64,000 bases of DNA from Psychromonas ingrahamii 37 (GTDB lineage: Bacteria; Pseudomonadota; Gammaproteobacteria; Enterobacterales; Psychromonadaceae), in assembly GCF_000015285.1 (NCBI RefSeq), contig NC_008709.1, forward strand, positions 1,240,001-1,304,000. The letters are read 5' to 3'. Positions within the stretch are counted from its first letter, which is position 1, and the number at the start of each line of letters is the position of its first letter. This document shows, in pieces, positions 45,399 through 53,172 of this stretch. The notes below the pieces were generated by a model. The model saw nothing but the letters and a program-made list of their open reading frames with translations. It ran no database searches and was not told the DNA's origin. The position numbers and the translations under genes were made by a program.

Positions 45399-47192
45399 TT
45401 AATCTCCCAGAAGTAAGGTTAATTCTATTAAGGCAGTAAAAAATAAAAGGGTGCTTAAAATCTGCCAGAACTTGACCGGGTTACGCTCTAATAAGGGGGC
45501 ATGCTCGCGGCTCCTGAGCATTTTAGTATTAGGCGTATAGAGATCTTGAGTAAATTCACTCATGGCATTATAACGCTGCGCCAACACAGGATGTGCGGCT
45601 GTTTGCAGGGTTAAATCAATCCAATCGGGGATATCAGCTCTAAACTGTTTAATCGGGCGATATTTCCATTGTGCCTTTCTTGCCCGGCTTAAGGATTGAG
45701 AATTAAGTGATTTATAGGGTAAGTGCCCGGTTAATAACTCATAGGCAATAACCGCAATAGAAAACAGATCCGATGCTGAACTGGCGAACCCTTCATTCAA
45801 ATACTCGGGCGCGATATAATCCGTGGCACCTAAAGGTTGTTCGCTGGTGGGAGCCATTGATATTTCATTCAAACTGTCTATTTTTATGGTGCCAAAATCG
45901 ATAATGGTTATTTTTTTATCGTTGGAGATCATAATATTCTCCGGCTTTAAATCCCGATGCACCATACCGGAACGTTGTAATACTCTTACCGCCGCAACGA
46001 TATTATTGATAATCTCTCGCGCTATTTCTAAGGGAGGATTGGGATTATCATAGATCCACTGCCTGAGGGTAATACCTTTAATATATTCACAGATATGGTA
46101 TAAGAAAGGCGATCCATCTACTTTTGGCATGATGGACATAATGCTTGGATGCGATAATTTCCGGCCTACCCACTGCTCTTTTGAAAAACCATCGAGATAA
46201 ACCAAATCATCACTGAAATTTAATGACGGCATCTTTAAAATAAAAAAAAGTTTAGACCATTTATCCATGGCCAGATAAACATGGCTGCGCGGGCCTTCAT
46301 GAATCACTTTTTTTATTTGGAAGTGATCAATTTCATTGCCTTCATGCAGTGCCGGTGGAATGGTTAATTGGGTTAATCTTTTTTGCAGTTCATCAACTGC
46401 GACGACCGGTAAGCTTTTAACCTTTAGCAGTAAACAAGTCAGGTTATCGGTACTGCCGTTATCAAGGGCGTTTTGAGCTATTGTTTTAGCCAATGTTTCA
46501 AAGTGCGCAGCATTTGATTTTTCCGGTGCTAGGCTGGCAAGATGTTTTGCCAGTTCAGTTTTGCTTAGCCAGTCATGAATACCATCGGATGATAAAAAAA
46601 ACAGATCATTCTGCTGCAGATCGGTTGTTTGAAAGTCGACCTCTAAATGGGAATCCATACCAAGCGCACGAGTTAACACGGTGTTGTTACCGTATTGAGT
46701 GCGGCTATGATCTTTACTGAGCTGGGTTAATTGTGAGTTGCGGTAGCGGTATATACGGGTATCGCCAACGTGAAAAAGATAAGCGCTGGTGGATTTGAAA
46801 ATGACCGAGCTGAAGGTGGTTATTAGCCCGTCGTGGCGTATCTGGTCATTATTACCGTGTTGATATAACCAGGTATTAAGTGAATTTAATACTTTGCCGG
46901 CGGATAATTTGGTTCCCCAATGATCTGGCGTGCAGTAATAATCATTGATAAATTGTGTGACGCTGGTGTGGCTTGCCTGCTGACTTTTAGTGCTGCAACT
47001 AACACCGTCTGCAATACTCGCCACAATCCCTTTATGCTTTTTTTCTGTATAGGAGGTGGGTATTTTGACCGCAAAAGCATCTTGATTAATTTCCCTTTTA
47101 CCGGTTTCAGAATATCCCCCGACAATCAGTTCAAGTGCATTATTAGGTTGCTTGGCTGGGATATTCAAATTAATGCTTTCCTTTTTAGACAA
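45399..47192 (-). CDS. PP2C phosphatase-Ser/Thr kinase fusion in the nitrate operon
   Basis: 597 residues. PP2C domain at about 22-258 with metal-site Asp residues in REINQDAF (Asp38), SIADGVS (Asp62), SSDGIHDW (Asp203) and GSTDNLT (Asp249). Kinase domain at about 290-550: a degenerate glycine loop (HEGPRSHVYLA), VAIK-type Lys320 (FFILKMPS), HRDLKPEN with Asp414, DFG at 432-434, and APEYL. A C-terminal membrane span (about 576-596) anchors it, with both domains in the cytoplasm. The start is TTG at 47192 without a ribosome site; a TTG at 47168 has AAGGA 10 bases upstream. A terminator separates it from narK. It may set phosphorylation of nitrate proteins; targets unknown. Confidence 0.88.
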   Translation of the reverse strand: MSKKESINLNIPAKQPNNALELIVGGYSETGKREINQDAFAVKIPTSYTEKKHKGIVASIADGVSCSTKSQQASHTSVTQFINDYYCTPDHWGTKLSAGKVLNSLNTWLYQHGNNDQIRHDGLITTFSSVIFKSTSAYLFHVGDTRIYRYRNSQLTQLSKDHSRTQYGNNTVLTRALGMDSHLEVDFQTTDLQQNDLFFLSSDGIHDWLSKTELAKHLASLAPEKSNAAHFETLAKTIAQNALDNGSTDNLTCLLLKVKSLPVVAVDELQKRLTQLTIPPALHEGNEIDHFQIKKVIHEGPRSHVYLAMDKWSKLFFILKMPSLNFSDDLVYLDGFSKEQWVGRKLSHPSIMSIMPKVDGSPFLYHICEYIKGITLRQWIYDNPNPPLEIAREIINNIVAAVRVLQRSGMVHRDLKPENIMISNDKKITIIDFGTIKIDSLNEISMAPTSEQPLGATDYIAPEYLNEGFASSASDLFSIAVIAYELLTGHLPYKSLNSQSLSRARKAQWKYRPIKQFRADIPDWIDLTLQTAAHPVLAQRYNAMSEFTQDLYTPNTKMLRSREHAPLLERNPVKFWQILSTLLFFTALIELTLLLGD

Positions 47193-47196
47193 TAGA

Positions 47197-47236
47197 GAAA
47201 AAAATGGCGGGTGTTAATATAATCAACACCCGCCGT
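47197..47236 (-). terminator. Strong terminator between narK and the kinase gene
   Basis: On the minus strand GGCGGGTGTT pairs perfectly with AACACCCGCC around a 9-base loop, followed by ATTTTTTT. The T-tract ends only a few bases before the kinase reading frame. Confidence 0.9.
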
Positions 47237-47266
47237 TTTAGTTCTTTTGGTTCTTTTAGTATTAGT

Positions 47267-48736
47267 TTAGTGGCTAACATCAATCATAGTGACACTGCCA
47301 TCGGGATTAAGCTCGGCCATTTGTCCCTTGGGCTCAGCCATCAGAGATAAAGTCACCAAACCACAAAACGCAGTCACGGCAATCACGTAGAAGAACGTTT
47401 GGTAATCAACAAAGGACAGTATCGTTAAGTAGACCACTGCTCCAACGTTACCGTAAGCCCCGGTCATACCGGCAATCTGTCCGGTCATTCTGCGTTTAAT
47501 CAGCGGTACGGTGGCAAATACGGCACCTTCACCGGCCTGCACAAAGAAAGAACATAACATCGCCGCTGCAACTGCAATCCACAGCGTCCAGCCGCTGGTA
47601 ATTTGTGCCATTAACAGATAACCCAAGGCCAGTCCCGCGGTAAGAATCACCAGAGTGATTTTACGCCCGCATTTATCGGAAATCCAGCCGCCACCAGGGC
47701 GGGACACTAAGTTCATAAAGGCATAAGCTGATGCCACCATACCCGCCATTACCGGGGTTAATTCAAAGGTTTCAGAAAAGAACAAGGGTAACATTGAAAT
47801 CACGGCAAGCTCAGATCCAAAGGTTGCAAAATAAAGGACATTTAGCACAGCAACTTGTTTGAATTTATACTGATGAATTTCAGGGACTGGTGTCGTGAAA
47901 ATTGATTTATTGACCTTCCAAACCTGTGATAATTCATAAATATAAAGCGCAATCAGTGTGGCGTAAATAAGATAAGTCACTTCAGCTGAAATCATCGCAA
48001 TATTGCTTGGAGAGACTTTCCATGCAAGTAACGCCAGAGCTGCGTACATCGGAATTTTCATTAATAATAATAGGAAAAAATCGCCCTTAGAGGTCACTTC
48101 CATGGCCGTTAAATTGGCCGGTTTAAAATAGGTCGAGCCTTTTGGGGTATCGCTAACCTTAGCATAAAATACAAAAGCAAAAACTAAACTCATAAGACCT
48201 GTGATGGCCGTTGCATAGCGCCATCCGTCTTCACCGCCAAACAGTAATGCCAGAGTTGGTAAACTAAAGGCTGCCGCGGCACTGCCGAAGTTACCCCAAC
48301 CGCCGTAGATCCCCTCAGCGGTGCCAAGTTCGTTATGTGGAAACCATTCAGACACCAGGCGGATACCAATGACAAAACCTGCACCGATAAAACCCAGCAG
48401 AAAACGGGCGATCGCCGCTTCTAAAAATGTATCTGAAAAAGCAAACATAAAACAAGGAATAGAACAAACCGCCAGCAGTGCAGAGTACACCACTCTTGGC
48501 CCGTATTTGTCGGTTAATGAACCGACAATCACTCGGGCCGGGATAGTTAAGGCGACGTTAAGAATTAAGAGGGTTTTTATCTCTTCGGTGCTTAAACCCA
48601 AGGATTCTTTTACCGCAAGCAGCAGGGGGGCGAAGTTAAACCAGACAACAAAAGTAATAAAAAAAGCCATCCAGCTTAAATGCAGAATTTTCATCTTTCC
48701 AGTAAAAGATAATATATTAAATGAAGTTCTATCCAT
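47267..48736 (-). CDS. narK: Nitrate/nitrite transporter, NNP family of MFS
   Basis: 489 residues with about 12 spans. The family signature is in GFIGAGFVIGIRLVSEWFPH then GGWGNFGSAAAAFSLP, and in the second half GGWISDKCGRKIT and AGMTGAYGNVGAVVYL (the nitrate-signature glycine-rich helices). The long central loop (about 200-280) includes two extra hydrophobic stretches. Brings nitrate into the cytoplasm for NasA. AAAGGAAAG lies 4-5 bases before the ATG. It follows nirD, with a GCCCTAT/ATAGGGC hairpin in the gap. Confidence 0.92.
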   Translation of the reverse strand: MDRTSFNILSFTGKMKILHLSWMAFFITFVVWFNFAPLLLAVKESLGLSTEEIKTLLILNVALTIPARVIVGSLTDKYGPRVVYSALLAVCSIPCFMFAFSDTFLEAAIARFLLGFIGAGFVIGIRLVSEWFPHNELGTAEGIYGGWGNFGSAAAAFSLPTLALLFGGEDGWRYATAITGLMSLVFAFVFYAKVSDTPKGSTYFKPANLTAMEVTSKGDFFLLLLMKIPMYAALALLAWKVSPSNIAMISAEVTYLIYATLIALYIYELSQVWKVNKSIFTTPVPEIHQYKFKQVAVLNVLYFATFGSELAVISMLPLFFSETFELTPVMAGMVASAYAFMNLVSRPGGGWISDKCGRKITLVILTAGLALGYLLMAQITSGWTLWIAVAAAMLCSFFVQAGEGAVFATVPLIKRRMTGQIAGMTGAYGNVGAVVYLTILSFVDYQTFFYVIAVTAFCGLVTLSLMAEPKGQMAELNPDGSVTMIDVSH

Positions 48737-48759
48737 GATTCTTTCCTTTAATTTTTTGT

Positions 48760-48784
48760 GCCCTATTTGCTTAGCAGATAGGGC
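48760..48784 (-). other. Hairpin between nirD and narK
   Basis: GCCCTAT and ATAGGGC arms (25 bases in total) without a T-tract on the minus strand. More likely an mRNA processing or stability element than a terminator. Confidence 0.5.
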
Positions 48785-48809
48785 TCCTTTAATAGCTTCA
48801 ACTTAATAA

Positions 48810-49142
48810 TTAAGCTGTCGCTTGCAGTTGTACGTGATCGGCTTCAATGCGCACTGCATAGGTTTTTAAGATATGCTCAGGTAAATCTAAGCAGACGCCG
48901 GTTTTTAAATTAAAACGCTGTTTATACAAAGGTGATGCAACATAGGTTTCTCCCTGCGTTGACCCTATTATTCCGCGCGAAATAACATTCGCCTGTGATA
49001 TTGGATCAAAGTTTGAAACTGCATATAAATCCTGGTTACGTTGACAGAAAAAAATCGCGACTTGCTGACTTTCAAACTGGGCACAAATGCCGCTGTTAGG
49101 AGCAAGATCTTCATACTTACAAATATTAAACCACTGGCTCAT
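48810..49142 (-). CDS. nirD: Assimilatory nitrite reductase small subunit
   Basis: 110 residues, a Rieske-like NirD domain. WFNICKYEDLAPNSGICAQF at the start, then QVAIFFCQRNQDLYAVSNFD and GETYVASPLYKQRFNLKTGV. The usual Cys-His Rieske ligands are missing, as is normal for NirD (for example SPLYKQRF in place of CPLH). It partners NirB in NADH-dependent reduction of nitrite to ammonium. Located 10 bases downstream of nirB. Confidence 0.94.
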   Translation of the reverse strand: MSQWFNICKYEDLAPNSGICAQFESQQVAIFFCQRNQDLYAVSNFDPISQANVISRGIIGSTQGETYVASPLYKQRFNLKTGVCLDLPEHILKTYAVRIEADHVQLQATA

Positions 49143-49152
49143 GAGTTTTTCC

Positions 49153-51678
49153 TTATGCCGTTAATTCTAGGACTTTGATTGTTTGCTGGGCGGGTATACG
49201 CTGCTCGCGCTCGAGTTCAAATGCCAACTGATTATCGGTGTCATCACTGTTGATAAAGTGTTTAAAGCGTTTTAGTTTTTCTGGATTTTGCAGCGTGGTT
49301 TTCCATTCACATTGATAGTTTTTAATGTTATTTTCCATCTCCTGCTCAAGTTCATCGGCCAGATTAAGCTTATCCTCAATCACCACTTCCCTTAGGTAAT
49401 CTAATCCGCCTTCCATATTTTCCATCCAAACTGACGTACGCTGCAGGCGATCTGCGGTGCGGACATAGAACATTAAAAAGCGGTCTATATATTTTATAAG
49501 GGTTTGCTCATCAAGGCCTGAGGCAAATAAATCGCCGTGACGGGGGCGCATACCCCCATTACCGCAGACATACATATTCCAGCCATTTTCGGTGGAAATA
49601 AGGCCAATATCTTTGCTCTGGGCTTCGGCACATTCGCGGGTACAACCGGATACGGCAAATTTTATTTTATGCGGGGAACGCAAACCTTTATAACGATTTT
49701 CAAGATTGAGGGCTAAGGTCATGCTGTCATCAACCCCAAAACGGCACCAGGTATTACCGACACAGGATTTCACTGTGCGTAAGGATTTACCGTAAGCGTG
49801 ACCGGTTTCAAAACCGGCATCGATCAGTTCCTGCCAAATAACCGGTAATTCATGTAACTGCGCGCCAAATAAATCTATCCGCTGACCACCGGTTATTTTG
49901 GTATAAAGATCAAATTTCTTGGCAACTTCACCGAGCACAATCAATTTATCCGGGGTGATTTCACCACCTGCTATCCGTGGTACGACGGAATAAGTACCGT
50001 TTTTTTGAATATTACCAAGATAGAGATCGTTACTGTCCTGTAATTCAAGATGGGTATCTTCTAATACATATTCATTCCAGTAGGAGGCTAAAATAGAGCC
50101 GGCGGTGGGTTTACAAATTTCACAGCCTAAACCGCTGCCGTAATTTTCCAGTAATTGATCAAAGGTGGTGATTTTTTTAACCCGAATAATGTCCGTAAGT
50201 TCTTGTCTTGAGTAGGCAAAATGTTCGCAAAGATCGTTATTGACTTCAAAACCTAAGCTCGCTAATTCACTGTCTAATACTTGTTTAGTCAGTGCACTGC
50301 AGCCACCACAGCCTGTTGATGCTTTGGTTTGCGTTTTGAGATCGCCCATAGTGCAGCAACCTGCGATCACCGCGCTTTTAAGATCGCCTTTAGAGACATC
50401 AAAACATGAGCAGATAGTCGCTGTTTCGGGCAGGGCTTCGACTCCGAATCCAGCGGCTTGTTCTTCACCGGTACTGGGTAGAATCAATACCGCTGGGTTT
50501 TCCGGCAGGGTCATATCATTGAGTAACAGTTGTAATAATGTGCCGTAAGCCTCTGCATCTCCGACTAACACTGCGCCGACAATTTTTTTGCCGTCTTCCG
50601 AGACAATTAAACGTTTATAAACCTGTTCAATTTCATCGTGGTAGGTATAAGACTGTGCGCCGGGTGTCTGACCGTGTACTTCGCCAATACTGGCAACATC
50701 AATGCCTAATAATTTAAGTTTGGTGCTCATATCAGCCCCCGTAAAGGCAAGTGATTCACCTTTAATATGGGCTGCGGCAACTTTTGCCATTTGGTAACCG
50801 GGGGCCACTAAACCAAAAATTCTGTTATCCCATAACGCGCATTCACCAATCGCATAAATATTTGCAACATTAGTCTGGCACTGGTTATTGATAGCAATGC
50901 CGCCACGCTCGCCAATCGTTAAATTAAACTGCCTGGCCAGTTCATCCTGAGGGCGAATACCCGCAGAGAAAACAATCGTATCGGTTTCTAAGAAACTGCC
51001 ATCGGCAAAGTTCATCCGGTAGCGGCAGTTATCACCATCGACAATTTCCGTGGTCGCTTTTTCGGTGTGTACTTGTACGCCTAATGCTTCAATTTTACGG
51101 CGCAGTAATTGACCACCCCCGTCATCTAACTGCACAGCCATTAATCGTGGTGCAAATTCCACCACATGGGTTTCCAAACCAAGATTAACCAGTGCATTGG
51201 CAGCTTCAAGACCTAACAGACCGCCACCAACAACAACCCCTACTTTACTGCTTTTTCCAGAGGCCGTTATGTCCTCTAAATCATCAATAGTACGGTAGAC
51301 ATGACAATGTTCTTTATCATTGCCTGAAATGGGGGGCACAAAAGGAAATGAACCCGTTGCCAGCACTAATTTATCGTAGGATTCAATCCGGCCACTGCTG
51401 GTGACCACCTGATTATTTTTGGTATCAAGTTTGACAACTTTATCGTTGAGCACAAAGTTAATACCGTTTTCTTGATAGTAAGTTGCATCGGTCAGGGCTA
51501 AATCATCGGCTGTTTTACCCGAGAAAAAGCCACTGAGTTGCACGCGATCATAGGCAAGGCGAGATTCTTCTGAAAAGGTAATGATATCGTAGTCAACACT
51601 TTCGTCTGTAATCAGAGTATCGATAAACTTGTGGCCGACCATGCCGTTACCGACCACCACAATGCGTTGTTTGTTCAT
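49153..51678 (-). CDS. nirB: Assimilatory nitrite reductase (NADH) large subunit
   Basis: 841 residues. N-terminal FAD/NAD(P)H module (VVVGNGMVGHKFIDTL; VGVVVGGGLLGLEAANALVN near residue 145), BFD-like 2Fe-2S domain near 420-470 (ICSCFDVSKGDL, GCGGCSAL), then the sulfite/nitrite reductase domain with siroheme/4Fe-4S ligands in CVGNTWCRFG and SGCTRECAEAQ through YVCGNGG (about 640-690). Reduces nitrite to ammonium in the cytoplasm. The product of cobA just upstream supplies siroheme precursor. Confidence 0.96.
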   Translation of the reverse strand: MNKQRIVVVGNGMVGHKFIDTLITDESVDYDIITFSEESRLAYDRVQLSGFFSGKTADDLALTDATYYQENGINFVLNDKVVKLDTKNNQVVTSSGRIESYDKLVLATGSFPFVPPISGNDKEHCHVYRTIDDLEDITASGKSSKVGVVVGGGLLGLEAANALVNLGLETHVVEFAPRLMAVQLDDGGGQLLRRKIEALGVQVHTEKATTEIVDGDNCRYRMNFADGSFLETDTIVFSAGIRPQDELARQFNLTIGERGGIAINNQCQTNVANIYAIGECALWDNRIFGLVAPGYQMAKVAAAHIKGESLAFTGADMSTKLKLLGIDVASIGEVHGQTPGAQSYTYHDEIEQVYKRLIVSEDGKKIVGAVLVGDAEAYGTLLQLLLNDMTLPENPAVLILPSTGEEQAAGFGVEALPETATICSCFDVSKGDLKSAVIAGCCTMGDLKTQTKASTGCGGCSALTKQVLDSELASLGFEVNNDLCEHFAYSRQELTDIIRVKKITTFDQLLENYGSGLGCEICKPTAGSILASYWNEYVLEDTHLELQDSNDLYLGNIQKNGTYSVVPRIAGGEITPDKLIVLGEVAKKFDLYTKITGGQRIDLFGAQLHELPVIWQELIDAGFETGHAYGKSLRTVKSCVGNTWCRFGVDDSMTLALNLENRYKGLRSPHKIKFAVSGCTRECAEAQSKDIGLISTENGWNMYVCGNGGMRPRHGDLFASGLDEQTLIKYIDRFLMFYVRTADRLQRTSVWMENMEGGLDYLREVVIEDKLNLADELEQEMENNIKNYQCEWKTTLQNPEKLKRFKHFINSDDTDNQLAFELEREQRIPAQQTIKVLELTA

Positions 51679-51701
51679 AATGTCAAAATCCTTTTAAATT
51701 T

Positions 51702-52583
51702 TTAAGCTGATAATTGTGTTAACTCATTAATCGCACTATCGATTGATGGTTTTTCGTTGAACCACTGTAATTGCTCAGCTAAGGCGATAACCTTGCCAAT
51801 CATGATCAGAGCGGGTGATTTTATTTGTCGCGTTTGTACTAATGAAGAAAGTTGATTGAGATGACCGGTAATCACTCTTTGCTGCGGACAGCAGCCGTTT
51901 TCAATCAAAGCCACGGGTGTGTTTTTATCCAAGCCTGCTTTTATTAGCTGCGTTTCAATTAATTCTGCTTTGCTTAACCCCATATAAAAGACCAGGGTAT
52001 GATCCAGTTTAGCCAGGGCCTGCCATTTTATATCCAGGGTTTTTTCTGCATGTGCGGTCACAAAAGTACAACCTTGAGAAAGACCACGATGTGTAAGGGG
52101 AATGCCTGCGTAACTGCCACAACCTGCCGCAGCGGTTATGCCCGGCACGATTTCGGCTTTAATATTATGTTCTTTCAGGGCCAGCATCTCTTCGCTGCCA
52201 CGGCCAAAAACAAAAGCGTCACCGCCTTTTAAACGGCAAACACTTAAACCTTGTTGGGCTTTATTGATTAATAGCTGATTGATTTCGGACTGGCTAATAC
52301 TGTGATTATTCTTGGCTTTACCCACATATAAGAGTTCAGCCTGCGCAGAAAACAGCTCTCTAATTTGTTTACTCACCAGGTTATCAAAAATAATAACATC
52401 ACATTTTTGGATCAAACGCAGTGCTTTCACCGTAAGCAAATCCGGATCACCCGGGCCGGCACCCACTAAAAAAACCCTACCGGAAGGTGTTGTTTTTTTG
52501 TCCTTTAGTGATATCCAATCAGCACCTTTTTTTTCATGTAAAACAAAAGTGGTAACCACATTGTTACTTTTTTGTATGTTCAT
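51702..52583 (-). CDS. cobA: Uroporphyrinogen-III C-methyltransferase
   Basis: 293 residues from the ATG at 52583, with AGGTGG just upstream; a TTG at 52601 is less likely. The SUMT domain starts at about residue 32 with VFLVGAGPGDPDLLTVKALR, followed by GDAFVFGRGSEEMLAL and EIVPGITAAAGCGSYAGIPL. It makes precorrin-2 with SAM, the first step to siroheme for NirB. It is the first gene of the operon cobA-nirB-nirD-narK and lies about 100 bases from a sigma-54 promoter. There is no CysG-type dehydrogenase/ferrochelatase part, so that activity must be encoded elsewhere. Confidence 0.94.
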   Translation of the reverse strand: MNIQKSNNVVTTFVLHEKKGADWISLKDKKTTPSGRVFLVGAGPGDPDLLTVKALRLIQKCDVIIFDNLVSKQIRELFSAQAELLYVGKAKNNHSISQSEINQLLINKAQQGLSVCRLKGGDAFVFGRGSEEMLALKEHNIKAEIVPGITAAAGCGSYAGIPLTHRGLSQGCTFVTAHAEKTLDIKWQALAKLDHTLVFYMGLSKAELIETQLIKAGLDKNTPVALIENGCCPQQRVITGHLNQLSSLVQTRQIKSPALIMIGKVIALAEQLQWFNEKPSIDSAINELTQLSA

Positions 52584-52680
52584 ATTGCCACCTGTTTGCA
52601 AGTTTGGTCATCAGCTATCGTTAGGTTTTGGTTAAGCTGGTGTTATAAATTTGTTAGTTATTTATGATTTATTTAATCTA

Positions 52681-52697
52681 AGCAAATACAGTGCCAA
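52681..52697 (-). promoter_or_regulatory. Sigma-54 promoter of cobA-nirBD-narK
   Basis: On the minus strand TTGGCACTGTATTTGCT matches TGGCAC-N5-TTGCW; the GG and GC doublets are separated by exactly 10 bases. It lies about 100 bases upstream of cobA. Confidence 0.8.
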
Positions 52698-52837
52698 TAA
52701 ATAAATGATCTGCTAAATTAAAAATTTAAAGCTTTTTAAATCAGTTTGTTAGTCGTTATTTTTTTGATTTTTAAAAACAATCGGATAAATGTGGGGAACA
52801 TTATTGATATATAAAAAAGGTCATTAATAGGGCGGTC

Positions 52838-52854
52838 AGCACCAAAATGATCCG
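52838..52854. promoter_or_regulatory. NtrC-like site between the two sigma-54 promoters
   Basis: AGCACCAAAATGATCCG matches the NtrC consensus TGCACCAAAATGGTGCA at 13 of 17 positions, with one half nearly perfect. It is about 150-190 bases from both promoters, a typical enhancer distance. Confidence 0.5.
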
Positions 52855-53014
52855 TATTGAAGCTTGAAACGCTATTTTTATGGCTGACTGTTTAAGGATA
52901 ATGCTGCTGAACTGATTGCTGTTTTTTGTTAACTGTTTGTTTGTAGGGTCTTAATTGCTTGTTTATGCGCTGTTAACTGTGGCGTTTTTTAAAACTTTTA
53001 TTATGCGCATGATT

Positions 53015-53030
53015 TGGCGCGTAAATTGCT
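53015..53030 (+). promoter_or_regulatory. Sigma-54 promoter of nasA
   Basis: TGGCGCGTAAATTGCT has the conserved GG (-24) and GC (-12) separated by 10 bases. It lies about 145 bases upstream of nasA, leaving a leader of about 130 bases. Confidence 0.8.
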
Positions 53031-53044
53031 TAATTAAATAGAAC

Positions 53045-53120
53045 AGATAAGTTAAATAGATAAACTTGATAAATAAGTTAAATAAGTTAAATAAGTTAAA
53101 TAGATAAATTTGATAGATAA
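53045..53120. repeat. A/T-rich short repeats in the nasA leader
   Basis: Three perfect tandem copies of TAAGTTAAA (53074-53100), flanked by degenerate versions (AGATAAGTTAAATAGATAAA; TAGATAAATTTGATAGATAA). It lies between the sigma-54 promoter and the nasA start. Confidence 0.8.
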
Positions 53121-53172
53121 AACCTAATCAGGCATAAAACAGCCGATAAAAGCTGAAACCAAGAGAGGTCAC

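Noticed and set aside
52848-52874. TGATC-N17-CGCTA, similar to the RpoE-ChrR promoter motif
   Set aside because: The -10 core differs (CGCTA instead of CGTAT), it overlaps the NtrC-like site and lies about 300 bases from nasA.
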